64,000 bases of DNA, taken from NCBI GenBank assembly GCA_028291615.1, contig JAQGHM010000249.1, forward strand, positions 1-64,000, in the 5' to 3' direction. Position numbers and translations under genes: made by a program. The first letter of the stretch is position 1, and each line of letters opens with the position of its first letter. This DNA comes from Phycisphaerales bacterium (GTDB lineage Bacteria > Planctomycetota > Phycisphaerae > Tepidisphaerales > Tepidisphaeraceae). The notes beneath the pieces are model-generated. The model saw nothing but the letters and a program-made list of their open reading frames with translations, did not search any database and was not told the DNA's origin. Shown here in pieces: positions 45,620 through 54,278 of this stretch.

Positions 45620-46645
45620 ATGTGCCGTCATCGCTGCCGTCGTCTGCCGCTCGCGCTGGTGCTCGTCCCGCTGCTCGCTAATTTGCCGGCCTATGCAGCC
45701 GACGTGAAGCAGGGGACCGAGCCAACCAAGTTCCTCCGCTTTGTCGAAGAAGGTCGCGACGGCGGTCGGTTGGAGACCGGCGTTGTTACTTACAAGAACG
45801 ACAAGGGGGTGACCGTGCAGCTTGTCGGGGCGGTGCACATCGCTGATCCCGGTTATTACGAAGCGCTGAACAAGCAATTCGAAGGGTACGATGCGCTGCT
45901 GTACGAGATGGTCAAGCCCAAGGACATGGGCGCGCCCGGCCGCGATCGCGAGCAAGCGAACGGGATCAGCCTGGTGCACATCCTGCAGAAGGGGATGAAG
46001 ACGTTCCTGGATCTCGATTATCAGCTCGATGGGATCGACTACACGAAGAAGAACTTCGTGCACGCGGACCTGACGGCGGAAGAGTTCAACCGGATGCAGG
46101 ATGAGCGGGGCGAATCGATCTTCGGCCTGATGCTGCAGCAGATGATCAAGGAACTGATGAAGGGAGACAACGGCCGGGCGCAGGAGATGGATCCGATGCA
46201 GCTCCTGGCGGCGCTCTCCAGCGAGGACAGCGCGCGGCAGCTCAAGCTGATCCTGGCGAAGCAGTTCGAGAACATGGATGAGATGGTCGCGGGGCTGGAA
46301 GGGCCCAACGGCTCGGTGCTGGTGACTGAGCGGAACAAGGCGGCGCTCAAGGTCTTAAAGGACACGATGGCGGCGGGGAAGAAGAATATCGGCATCTTCT
46401 ACGGCGCGGCCCACATGAAGGACATGGAAAAGCGGATGACCGAGGAGATGGGGTTCAAGCGGACGGGGGTGGAATATCGCGTCGCGTGGGATCTATCGCC
46501 CCGCGGGGCAGCGAAGGGCGCGGCCGGGAACGGGGCCGGCGGCCGCGGCGGGCAGATCGATGATCGGGACGAGCTGATCAAGAAGCTCATGGACAAGATC
46601 GATCACCTGGAAAAGCGGCTGGACGATGCGGAGAAGAAGAAGTAG
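45620..46645 (+). CDS. Exported TraB/TIKI-like protein
   Basis: The 341-residue product has a signal peptide (LPLALVLVPLLANLPAYA). Two G-x2-H motifs, QLVGAVHIAD and FYGAAHMKD, with a Glu in LLYEMV, are the presumed metal-binding pattern of the TraB/TIKI superfamily, some members of which are metalloproteases. The C-terminus is Gly-rich, then a coiled coil (IKKLMDKIDHLEKRLDDAEK). TAGGAG precedes the ATG by 6 nt. Confidence 0.82.
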   Translation: MCRHRCRRLPLALVLVPLLANLPAYAADVKQGTEPTKFLRFVEEGRDGGRLETGVVTYKNDKGVTVQLVGAVHIADPGYYEALNKQFEGYDALLYEMVKPKDMGAPGRDREQANGISLVHILQKGMKTFLDLDYQLDGIDYTKKNFVHADLTAEEFNRMQDERGESIFGLMLQQMIKELMKGDNGRAQEMDPMQLLAALSSEDSARQLKLILAKQFENMDEMVAGLEGPNGSVLVTERNKAALKVLKDTMAAGKKNIGIFYGAAHMKDMEKRMTEEMGFKRTGVEYRVAWDLSPRGAAKGAAGNGAGGRGGQIDDRDELIKKLMDKIDHLEKRLDDAEKKK

Positions 46646-46698
46646 CGGGGCGGCGATGTGTGACCCAGCGCCGGCCGGGGGCGTGATGTCAGTTCGTT

Positions 46699-46977
46699 TC
46701 AGTTGATGCTGGCTCGGGCCGCAGTTGCCGCCATTACCGCCGCGCGCTTGCGCAGGATGATAATGGTTGAGCCGGCTTGCCTCGCCTCGTGCAGGCCGGC
46801 GAGCATGCTGAAGACACAGAAGCACTCCTGTTCTTCGTGGGGTTCCCAGACGCCGACCGTCTCCGCATTCTTGCGAACGCCCCAACTGCCGTCGGCGAAG
46901 CGGATCAGCTCGATGTTGTCCTGTTGATCGGTCTGGCAGGAGATTGCCGTCTTGCCGATGCCCTTGAATTGTTCCAT
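46699..46977 (-). CDS. Small soluble protein of unknown function
   Basis: The 92-residue product (MEQFKGIGKTAISCQTD...) contains WGVRKNAETVGVWEPHEEQE and ends in a helical Ala-rich segment. GGAAG lies 6 nt before the ATG. No family recognised; the codon pattern and Shine-Dalgarno favour a real gene. Confidence 0.6.
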   Translation of the reverse strand: MEQFKGIGKTAISCQTDQQDNIELIRFADGSWGVRKNAETVGVWEPHEEQECFCVFSMLAGLHEARQAGSTIIILRKRAAVMAATAARASIN

Positions 46978-47105
46978 TTGTTTCTTCCGTTACGCAGTGA
47001 TCCCACGACCCAGCAATCACACGGTAGCGGAACGGGGGACCGTGCGGGATGAGGAAGTTAGGAAGTGCGCCCGCGTTAATACCTGACGCCGCGCCCTCGC
47101 GGCAT

Positions 47106-47927
47106 CTACTGCGCCAGCAGGCTCATGATGAGGCTGACGCGCTGGGCGTCTACGGGGTTGGCAGCGTTGTTGTTTTGCTTGAACGCGCTGCCGATGATGA
47201 AGCCGTCAGCATGGGGGTGATGCTGGGAAAGCGAGCGTTCGTCAACGCCGCTGCCGATGAAGACCGGCGCTGCGCCGGCTGCGCGTTTGACGCGCTGCAC
47301 GTGGGCGGGATCGGTCGCCTTGCCGGTGCCGCTGCCCGAGACGATCAGCGCATCGGCGAGACCGCGCAGCAGCGTGTCTTCGACTTCGGATTCGAGGGAG
47401 GTGGGCGTGGGCGGGGCGAGGGGGGCGGAGTGCTTCACATCGACATCCGCGAAGATCTTCACGTGCTGCGCGCGGAGCATCGCGCGATCGCGCAGCAGGT
47501 CGTGGGCGATCCCCTGGAGGATGCCCTGGTCGGCCACGCGCGCGCCGCAAAGGATGTTGACGCGGATGAAGTGCGCCCCGACCGCGGCGGCGATCGCCAG
47601 CGCGGATTGGCCGTCGTTCCGCAGCACGTTGATGCCGAGCGGAAGTTCGGCGAAGCGCTGGCGCACGTCGGCGGCGAGCGCGGTCATGACGGCAACCGTG
47701 TGCGCGGGGACGCGGCCGGGGTAGAAGGGGACGTCGCCGAAATTTTCCAGCATGAGGCCGTGAACACCGCCGGCAGCGAGTGCGTCGGCGTCGCGCAGGA
47801 CGGCGTCGCGGATGGGGTCGAACGTCATCGAAGAGGCGGCGAACCGCGGCGCGCCGGGGAGCGGGGGCAGGTGCAACATTCCGATGACGACTTTGGGGAC
47901 GTTCGACCAATGGGGCAGGAAGGGCAT
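47106..47927 (-). CDS. BtpA/SgcQ-family TIM-barrel protein
   Basis: The 273-residue product has VVIGMLHLPPLPGAP at the start, GGVHGLMLENFGDVPF, GINVLRNDGQSALAIA and VSGSGTGKATD, the BtpA signature. BtpA was named for photosystem I assembly in cyanobacteria, but non-photosynthetic members (SgcQ) sit with sugar-uptake genes and act as putative nucleosidases or isomerases. The role here is unknown. TACACT lies 6 nt before the ATG. Confidence 0.87.
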   Translation of the reverse strand: MPFLPHWSNVPKVVIGMLHLPPLPGAPRFAASSMTFDPIRDAVLRDADALAAGGVHGLMLENFGDVPFYPGRVPAHTVAVMTALAADVRQRFAELPLGINVLRNDGQSALAIAAAVGAHFIRVNILCGARVADQGILQGIAHDLLRDRAMLRAQHVKIFADVDVKHSAPLAPPTPTSLESEVEDTLLRGLADALIVSGSGTGKATDPAHVQRVKRAAGAAPVFIGSGVDERSLSQHHPHADGFIIGSAFKQNNNAANPVDAQRVSLIMSLLAQ

Positions 47928-47981
47928 GGGCGGAGTGTATCAATAGTCGGAATCCTGCGTGAGTCGGCGGCGCTTCGTGTC

Positions 47982-48011
47982 TTGACCGGTTTAGCCTGTC
48001 TTGGTTAGTCT
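47982..48011 (+). promoter_or_regulatory. Candidate promoter of the ELW-DGT/dockerin protein
   Basis: TTGACC, an 18-bp spacer and TAGTCT lie about 32 bp before the ATG at 48043. Confidence 0.4.
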
Positions 48012-48042
48012 GAGAGCGGCCGATTTAAGGGAGCAATGCAGG

Positions 48043-51000
48043 ATGGGCAGAAGAAGGGATGGACATCCGATGCGAAGTCGATGCCGGGTGAGCGACGCGC
48101 AGCCTCTCGAGCCGCGGTTGCTCATGGCGCGTGTGGAACTGGTCTATGAGCCGGACACCAGCACCGCGTCGGCGTTCCCGAGCACCGGTTACCAGATCGT
48201 GATGAACGGGCAGAACGCCTATTTCACTGCGGCATGGACGCGCGATGGCAATAGCGGTGGGCGCGAGCTCTGGACAAGCGACGGCACCGCCGCTGGCACG
48301 CACCTAGTCAAGGACATCATCCCCGGCTCGGGCGGCATTACCAACGACACGATACTCCCGCTGGGCCCTGTCACTCTCTTCGACGTCATCATCCCCTACG
48401 GTACCACGTCTCGTGAAACCTGGCGCACTGACGGTACGGAAGCGGGCACGTATCCCCTGACGCAAAACACCAGCAACCGCTGGGACTTTGTTCTCAGGGC
48501 CGGCGCCGCCCGCGTCGGCAACCTCGTTTACGGCCGGCTCCGCAACCGCGACAGCGGCCTCTACGCGCTGGGCGTGACCGACGGCACCCCCGCCGGCACG
48601 CAGCCGATCTCCAATACCTTTGCGGACTACGTGGGTGATTTTCAGGTGGTGGACGGCGTGATTTATTTCACCGCCCCCGACGCCACCGCCGGCCGGGAGC
48701 TCTGGCGCAGCGACGGCACCGCCGCCAACACCGTTCGCGTCGCCGACATCCGCCCCGGCACGACGGGCTCGGCCCCGAGTAATCTCGTCGCCGCCAACCA
48801 CCAGCTTTTCTTCCTCGCTGACGACGGCACGACCGGGCGCGAGTGGTGGGTCACGAGTCCGAACGGCGCCACGTACGAAGTGGCCAACCTCGCGACAGGG
48901 GCCGGCTCGATCAGCATCAACGGGACCGCCGCGATCGCCGGACCCACCCCCGACTCCAGCGGCATCCTCCTCTTCTATACCCCCGGCATCGGCACGTCCG
49001 GAAAGACGATCTGGCGCAGCGACGGCACCGCCGCGGGCACCTACCCGATCAAGCCGATGACCGACACGGTGTTCGAAATCAGCCCCAACGGCAAACAAGC
49101 GTACTTTTTTAGTCACAGCACGTTCTGGAAAACCGACGGCACCTCGGCGGGGACCGCAATCGTCCAGGATGGCACGGGCTACATCCCCACTGTCACCGGT
49201 TACGGCCTGCTCGGCAGCAAGTTGCTCTTCAACGGCAGCACCCCGAATCAGGGCTCGGAGCTATGGATTTCCGACGGCACTTCCGCCGGCACCACACTCC
49301 TCAAGGACATCGTCCCAGGCAGCGGCAGTTCCAGCCCTTGGCTTATAGCATCCAACCTCACGGGCGGCCGCACGTTCTTTTCTGCCGATGCGCGAGATGG
49401 AAAGGGATCCGAGCTATGGGCCACCGACGGCACCGCGGGCGGGACTTATGCCGTGGCGGACGTCGACAAGGTGACGCCCAGCTCGCAGCCGTGGGCGCTG
49501 ACGAAGGTGGGGAATCAGGCGCTTTATTACGTTCAGCAGATCGGCTCCAACCATGGCTTGTGGAAGACCGACGGCACGGCGCAGGGCACAAGCCGCATCA
49601 CCGATGTCTATCTCCCGGTGAATCCCTCGAACAAGCAGCAGGCGGCTGCCCTGGGCGATCGATTCTTCTTCTCAGGCCAGTCCCCGGCGGCAGTGCTTGG
49701 GTACGAGCTGTTCATCAGCGACGGTACGGTCGCTGGCACACACCTGGTGAAGGATCTGCAACCAGGCAGCGACAGCTCGAGCCCGCGGAACATGACGGTG
49801 GTCGGGCAGGAGCTGTATTTTCTGGCCGGATCGAATTACGGCCTCTACCGCACCAACGCCAGCGGTTCGGACCCCGAGCTGGTGGCGAGTGGCGTGCCGG
49901 ACAACCTCAACACCATGGCGGTGGTGGGCGATTACCTCTACTACGCCACCGGATCGACAATCGCCGCGGACGACCTGTGGCGCGTCAAGGCGGGTTCGCC
50001 GGCCGAGCACGTCGCGACGATGGACATCATCGAAGGTGTCTACAACATTCATAATCGACTCATTGTGCAGACGCGGACGGTGGAGGCGTCGGAGTCGTCT
50101 CTTTACGAGAGCGACGGCACAGCGGGGGGGACGCGGCAGATCGCTTACCTGGGCTTTCCACACATCGCGATCGGACCGCTGCAGGCGACGCCGTTCGGGG
50201 CGGTCTTTCGCGCGGGGTCGGAGGCGTATGCGACGGATCTCACGACCGCCGGCACGCGCCGTATCGTCAACAACAAGTTCCTCTACGGCGTTCGCGTTTA
50301 TCACGGGCAGACGTACCTGCAACTGTCATCCGCCGGCCAGATGACGGCCAGCGACGGCCTGTACATCACCGATGGCACCGAGGCGGGGACGCGGCAACTC
50401 AAAGCAGGTTTCTTCTATCTGGAAAACAAGGAAGAGATCGACGGGCGGATGTACTTCGAGGGGTACGGCTTCAACGAGGGGGCATTCGCCCTTTGGGAAT
50501 CGGATGGGACGGCAGACGGCACGCGGCAAGTGACGTTGATCGCGCCGGGACCGATCGAAAGTACGCCGCAGCCGCTGGTCGATCTGAATCGCACGCTGCT
50601 GATGGTGGCGGACGATCACGGAGATCATGGGCAGGAGATTTGGCGGGTGAATCCGGACGTGGTGGCGCCGACGGCCAGCGCGCCGGAGTTTCGGCCGGGC
50701 GACGGCGGCAGGCCTGCGATTCGCGTTCACTTCAGTGAGCGCGTCGCGGCGTCGCTGACGGGAGGGAGCTTTCAACTTACAAACGTGACGACCGGGCAGG
50801 GCGTTCCGGCCGGTGCGGCGCGAGTCGATTACGATTCGGTGACGGACACGGCGTCGTTCACGTTCACGCGCGGGTTGGCGGATGGGAACTATCATCTGAC
50901 GCTCCCCACCGCCGGCGCGAGCGATGCCTCGGGTAATGCCTTGGCGAGTGCGGCGACGCTGGATTTTTACGTATTCGGCGGCGACGCCAATCGCGATCGC

Positions 51001-51351
51001 AAGGTGGACTTCAATGACCTGGCGGCGCTGGCGCAGAACTACAACACCAGCGGCGGGAAGACGTGGGCGCAGGGTGATTTCAATGGCGACGGCGGCGTGG
51101 ACTTTCTCGACCTCGCGATGCTGGCGCAGCGCTACAACACTGCGCTTCCTGCGCCTGGCGCCACGATGGCGCTGCCGGCTCTGGCGTCGTCGTTCGCGGC
51201 GGATTGGGCGGCGGTGACGACTGCGCCGGTTGCGACGCTCCCTGCCAAAGTGGATACGAAGAAAGTTAAGCCGAAGCCGGTTTTTTCAATTCAGCCGGTG
51301 GTCAAGCCCGCGCCGCCCACGAAGAAAGCGCTGATGCTGAAGCGAAAGTAG
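48043..51351 (+). CDS. LEPR-XLL protein with ELW-x-DGT repeats, Ig-like domain and dockerin
   Basis: About 1102 residues. LEPRLLMARVEL follows a short basic start. About a dozen repeats of the type ELWTSDGTAAGTHLVKDI run to about residue 870 and probably form propellers. Residues 880-970 resemble a bacterial Ig-like domain (PAIRVHFSERVAASLTGGSF). The C-terminus has two dockerin/EF-hand loops (DANRDRKVDFNDLAAL, DFNGDGGVDFLDLAML) and then a basic tail. AAGGGAG lies 9 nt before the ATG. Confidence 0.87.
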   Translation: MGRRRDGHPMRSRCRVSDAQPLEPRLLMARVELVYEPDTSTASAFPSTGYQIVMNGQNAYFTAAWTRDGNSGGRELWTSDGTAAGTHLVKDIIPGSGGITNDTILPLGPVTLFDVIIPYGTTSRETWRTDGTEAGTYPLTQNTSNRWDFVLRAGAARVGNLVYGRLRNRDSGLYALGVTDGTPAGTQPISNTFADYVGDFQVVDGVIYFTAPDATAGRELWRSDGTAANTVRVADIRPGTTGSAPSNLVAANHQLFFLADDGTTGREWWVTSPNGATYEVANLATGAGSISINGTAAIAGPTPDSSGILLFYTPGIGTSGKTIWRSDGTAAGTYPIKPMTDTVFEISPNGKQAYFFSHSTFWKTDGTSAGTAIVQDGTGYIPTVTGYGLLGSKLLFNGSTPNQGSELWISDGTSAGTTLLKDIVPGSGSSSPWLIASNLTGGRTFFSADARDGKGSELWATDGTAGGTYAVADVDKVTPSSQPWALTKVGNQALYYVQQIGSNHGLWKTDGTAQGTSRITDVYLPVNPSNKQQAAALGDRFFFSGQSPAAVLGYELFISDGTVAGTHLVKDLQPGSDSSSPRNMTVVGQELYFLAGSNYGLYRTNASGSDPELVASGVPDNLNTMAVVGDYLYYATGSTIAADDLWRVKAGSPAEHVATMDIIEGVYNIHNRLIVQTRTVEASESSLYESDGTAGGTRQIAYLGFPHIAIGPLQATPFGAVFRAGSEAYATDLTTAGTRRIVNNKFLYGVRVYHGQTYLQLSSAGQMTASDGLYITDGTEAGTRQLKAGFFYLENKEEIDGRMYFEGYGFNEGAFALWESDGTADGTRQVTLIAPGPIESTPQPLVDLNRTLLMVADDHGDHGQEIWRVNPDVVAPTASAPEFRPGDGGRPAIRVHFSERVAASLTGGSFQLTNVTTGQGVPAGAARVDYDSVTDTASFTFTRGLADGNYHLTLPTAGASDASGNALASAATLDFYVFGGDANRDRKVDFNDLAALAQNYNTSGGKTWAQGDFNGDGGVDFLDLAMLAQRYNTALPAPGATMALPALASSFAADWAAVTTAPVATLPAKVDTKKVKPKPVFSIQPVVKPAPPTKKALMLKRK

Positions 51352-51382
51352 GCTGCTCTTTCAAGGATGGGTGGCGTTTGTC

Positions 51383-51910
51383 CTATTGCTTGTTCGGGCC
51401 GCCGCTGACGGATTGGAGGATGGTGACGAAGGGGAGTTGGAGCAGGGCGTAGATCAGCACCAGCAATAGACCGATCAACAGCACGGTAACGAAGATGCTG
51501 ACGCCCCACCCTGAGCCGGGCCGTCGCGGAGGCCAGGGGCGAAGCCGCGCTACTGCGACGGGGATTGCCAATGCGAGAGCCCAAACGATCAGCCAGCCAT
51601 AGTCGTGCCCAAACGTGCGGCTGACGATTAAGACGTATACGGTCAGCGTGGGCAGCTTGGTGCCAAAGTCTCTGAAAATCTCCTCGAACCTGGGCACGAC
51701 CGCGACCATCAGCCACGTGAACACGCCGGCGAACAGGCAAAGGCCCGCGGCAAGCGGGACGTGGATGAACGGGCGGGGCGAGACTGCGCTTGCGCTGCGG
51801 TAATCCAGGAGCGGTTGGGCGGTCGACGGGGCACGCGCGAAATCGGCGATCATCTCGCTCGACAGCCGGCGCGAGTTCCACCGGAACTTCGATCGGACGC
51901 GTTCGCCCAT
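51383..51910 (-). CDS. Short GspF-like (type II secretion F) membrane protein
   Basis: The 175-residue product has three hydrophobic helices. VVPRFEEIFRDFGTKLPTLT followed by VYVLIVSRTFGHDYGWL is close to the signature of GspF/PilC inner-membrane proteins, but only about one of the usual two repeats is present (full proteins are near 400 residues). It may be a degenerate or specialised derivative. No secretin or ATPase gene lies nearby. The gene follows the GH57 gene in the same direction by 37 bp. Confidence 0.65.
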   Translation of the reverse strand: MGERVRSKFRWNSRRLSSEMIADFARAPSTAQPLLDYRSASAVSPRPFIHVPLAAGLCLFAGVFTWLMVAVVPRFEEIFRDFGTKLPTLTVYVLIVSRTFGHDYGWLIVWALALAIPVAVARLRPWPPRRPGSGWGVSIFVTVLLIGLLLVLIYALLQLPFVTILQSVSGGPNKQ

Positions 51911-51947
51911 GCTGCTGCGATTGGAGAGGTGGCGGCGTCATTCGCGG

Positions 51948-53123
51948 CTACTCTTTGAGACGCGAGCGGACATTGTCGAGAACGTTCATGAAGTTGATAT
52001 ACGAATCGTAGGGCGATTCGTAGGGGCTGAAGTACTTGTGGACGTCGCCGTCTGACCAGTACTTGGTGCACATGTAGTAGAAGTGGTCGCTGGTGGTGAG
52101 CTTGCGCCAGTCGGCTAGCAGGGCCTGATCGCCCTTTTCCTTTAGCGAGCCTTCGAGCTTGTATAACTCGTGGAGGGCGTTGGACTGCATCGCGTTACCA
52201 AGCCATGCCGACAGATCCCGCTCGGTGTCGGCCCAGGAGATCATGTGGGGGACGTCGATCTCGCCGGCGGGTTCGAAGGCGTCGATCATCTGGCTTGGGG
52301 TGAGGAAGCGGTTCTCCGACGTCTTGAGGATCTCGTCAGGCAGGTGGGACATGAAGTCGAAGATGCCGGTCTCGGCCCACTGGTGCTCGCCGATGGTTTC
52401 GTAATCCATGAAGAGGTTGCAGGCGACGCCGTTGCCGTTGATCTGGTTGATCCAGCGGGCGAACTTGTCAGCCGTCAGCGGGTATTGCTCCCAGTTGACG
52501 TTGGAGAAACGGAAGGCGATGTCGTCGCTGAGGCGATAGTTCTTCAGCAGCAGCTTGAGGTTGGGGGCGTGCGGCGGGCGGTAGACGAAGTTGGGGCTGC
52601 GGTAGCCGAGGATGTGGTCGGCGCCTTCGGTGAGGATGGCGTCGTAGCCCATGTGGCTGACGAAATGGGCGAGGTCGTTGTTGTAGATCAGCTCGGTATT
52701 GCGGAAGACGCGCGGTTCCTGGCCGAAGAGTTCCTTGATGCGCTTACGGTGGAGTTCGACCTGGGCGCGGAACTCTTCGCGCGAGTATAGGAAGGCGAGC
52801 GAATGGTAGTAGGTCTCGTTGAGGAACTCGACGCACCCGGTCTGGTTCAGTTCATGGAAGCTGTCGAGGACTTCGGGGGCGGTTTCGGCGAATTGCTCGA
52901 GGGCGACGCCGGAGATCGAGAAGGCGACGCGGAAGCGGCCATCGTGCTTGCGGATGTTATCCAGGAGCATCCGGTTGGCGGGGAGGTAGCACTTGTTGGC
53001 CACCTTTTTGATCAGTTCCGGGTTCTTGAGGTCGTCGAAATAATTTTGATCTGTGTCGAAGACGCTGTACCGTCTGAGTCGGAAGGGCTGGTGAACTTGG
53101 AAGTAAAAGCAGACTGCGGGCAT
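51948..53123 (-). CDS. Glycoside hydrolase family 57 (alpha-amylase-like)
   Basis: The 391-residue product has GH57 region 1 FQVHQP (8-13). The presumed nucleophile is E144 in FRNTELIYNND, and the acid/base is D240 in FMDYETIGEH. No signal peptide, so it probably works on cytoplasmic glycogen or starch. It is slightly short for the family but all core blocks are there. AGGA precedes the ATG. Confidence 0.9.
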   Translation of the reverse strand: MPAVCFYFQVHQPFRLRRYSVFDTDQNYFDDLKNPELIKKVANKCYLPANRMLLDNIRKHDGRFRVAFSISGVALEQFAETAPEVLDSFHELNQTGCVEFLNETYYHSLAFLYSREEFRAQVELHRKRIKELFGQEPRVFRNTELIYNNDLAHFVSHMGYDAILTEGADHILGYRSPNFVYRPPHAPNLKLLLKNYRLSDDIAFRFSNVNWEQYPLTADKFARWINQINGNGVACNLFMDYETIGEHQWAETGIFDFMSHLPDEILKTSENRFLTPSQMIDAFEPAGEIDVPHMISWADTERDLSAWLGNAMQSNALHELYKLEGSLKEKGDQALLADWRKLTTSDHFYYMCTKYWSDGDVHKYFSPYESPYDSYINFMNVLDNVRSRLKE

Positions 53124-53190
53124 GTTTTTGGGGTCCTGTCGTCTGGTGGGGCATTGTACAGGTGTGTGGTAATCGGTCTAGGAGAGATTC

Positions 53191-53589
53191 ATGCGAAACG
53201 TTTTTAATGCAATGGCGTTCGTGGCAATTCTGTTGATGGTGGGGCGCGTGTGCGATGCGGCGGGGCGCGACGCGTTTGAGGGGATGTGGAAGGTGACGGT
53301 CACGCCGGATGACGGCGGGAAGGCGTACGAGGACACGCTGACGTTTAAGACGGGAAAGTTCACGTCCGAGAATGGGAAGAAGCACGAATTTGCAGAGACG
53401 GAGTACGAGGGCGACTTCCGCGGCGGGCAGATTGGCACGTTCACCGCGACGGCCAAGAGCAAGAAAGAGGGGTCAGCGAAGTGGAGCGGCACGCTGGCGG
53501 CCGGGCAGATCCAGGGGACGCTGGCATGGACGAAGGCGGACGGGAGCGTGGTGAATTACACGTATATGGGGACGCGGAAGGAGAAGTGA
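53191..53589 (+). CDS. Small exported beta-rich protein
   Basis: The 132-residue product has a signal peptide (NAMAFVAILLMVGRVCDAA) and a body of alternating strands (FEGMWKVTVTPDDGGKAYED, GQIGTFTATAKSK, GSVVNYTYMG), consistent with a small beta-barrel or lipocalin-like fold. No family assigned. AGGAG precedes the ATG. Confidence 0.72.
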   Translation: MRNVFNAMAFVAILLMVGRVCDAAGRDAFEGMWKVTVTPDDGGKAYEDTLTFKTGKFTSENGKKHEFAETEYEGDFRGGQIGTFTATAKSKKEGSAKWSGTLAAGQIQGTLAWTKADGSVVNYTYMGTRKEK

Positions 53590-53596
53590 GCGGCGC

Positions 53597-54247
53597 TTAC
53601 CCCAGTACGCCAAGTTCCTTCAGGACCGCAAATGACTTTGGCAGGGGTTTGCGCCAGAGCCAGGCGCCTTTCAGGTAAAAACCTGGGAGGACGACCGAAT
53701 GCCAGGTATCCTTAATGGGCTCAACCTCGACGTATGTTCCGCGGCTCAGCGAGTAGAGTTCGACCTGTCGCGATAGCGGATCGATGATCCAGTATTCGCG
53801 CACGCCCGCCTTCTGGTACTCGAGGAATTTCTTACGACGATCGCGGGTCTGGCTGTCGGCGGAGACGATTTCGAGAGCCAGATCCGGCGCACCCTCCAGG
53901 TGCGTTTGCTTGATGAGGTTCTGGCGGGCCTTTGCGATGAACATTAAGTCGGGCATGCGCCGGCGCTTTTGGCGGGCGAAGCGGACCATGAATTGCGACC
54001 CCTTGACCAGCCCCAGATCGTGTTCTTCGCAGAAGACACGGAGAATGGTGAGAAGCCAGTTGTTCAGGTCATCTTCGGCAGCGCTGACAGGGGCCATGGT
54101 GATTACCTTCCCGTTTTCCCATTCGGCCCGGATGTTTTCACCCGCATAAGCCCAGGCGACGAACTCGATTTCGGTCATGACGGGACGGGGCGGCGCGGGA
54201 ATCCAGTCGCGCTCTTTCTGAACGGGTTTTGGGTTGATCGTCAGCAT
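53597..54247 (-). CDS. Uma2-family (DUF820) protein
   Basis: The 216-residue product has the core MPDLMFIAKARQN, LALEIVSADSQTRDRRKKF, YQKAGVREYWIIDP. It lacks visible transposon or toxin-antitoxin partners. It is convergent with the small exported gene by 7 bp. A GTG one codon upstream is an alternative start. Compared with the copy at 11244, the N-terminal region is different. Confidence 0.85.
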   Translation of the reverse strand: MLTINPKPVQKERDWIPAPPRPVMTEIEFVAWAYAGENIRAEWENGKVITMAPVSAAEDDLNNWLLTILRVFCEEHDLGLVKGSQFMVRFARQKRRRMPDLMFIAKARQNLIKQTHLEGAPDLALEIVSADSQTRDRRKKFLEYQKAGVREYWIIDPLSRQVELYSLSRGTYVEVEPIKDTWHSVVLPGFYLKGAWLWRKPLPKSFAVLKELGVLG

Positions 54248-54278
54248 CACTGGCCTCGGGCAAAGTATAGGCGGGCGA

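Noticed and set aside
47049-48008. Rightward frame across btpA
   Set aside because: Antisense of a recognised family gene; composition is Gly/Asp/Val shadow.
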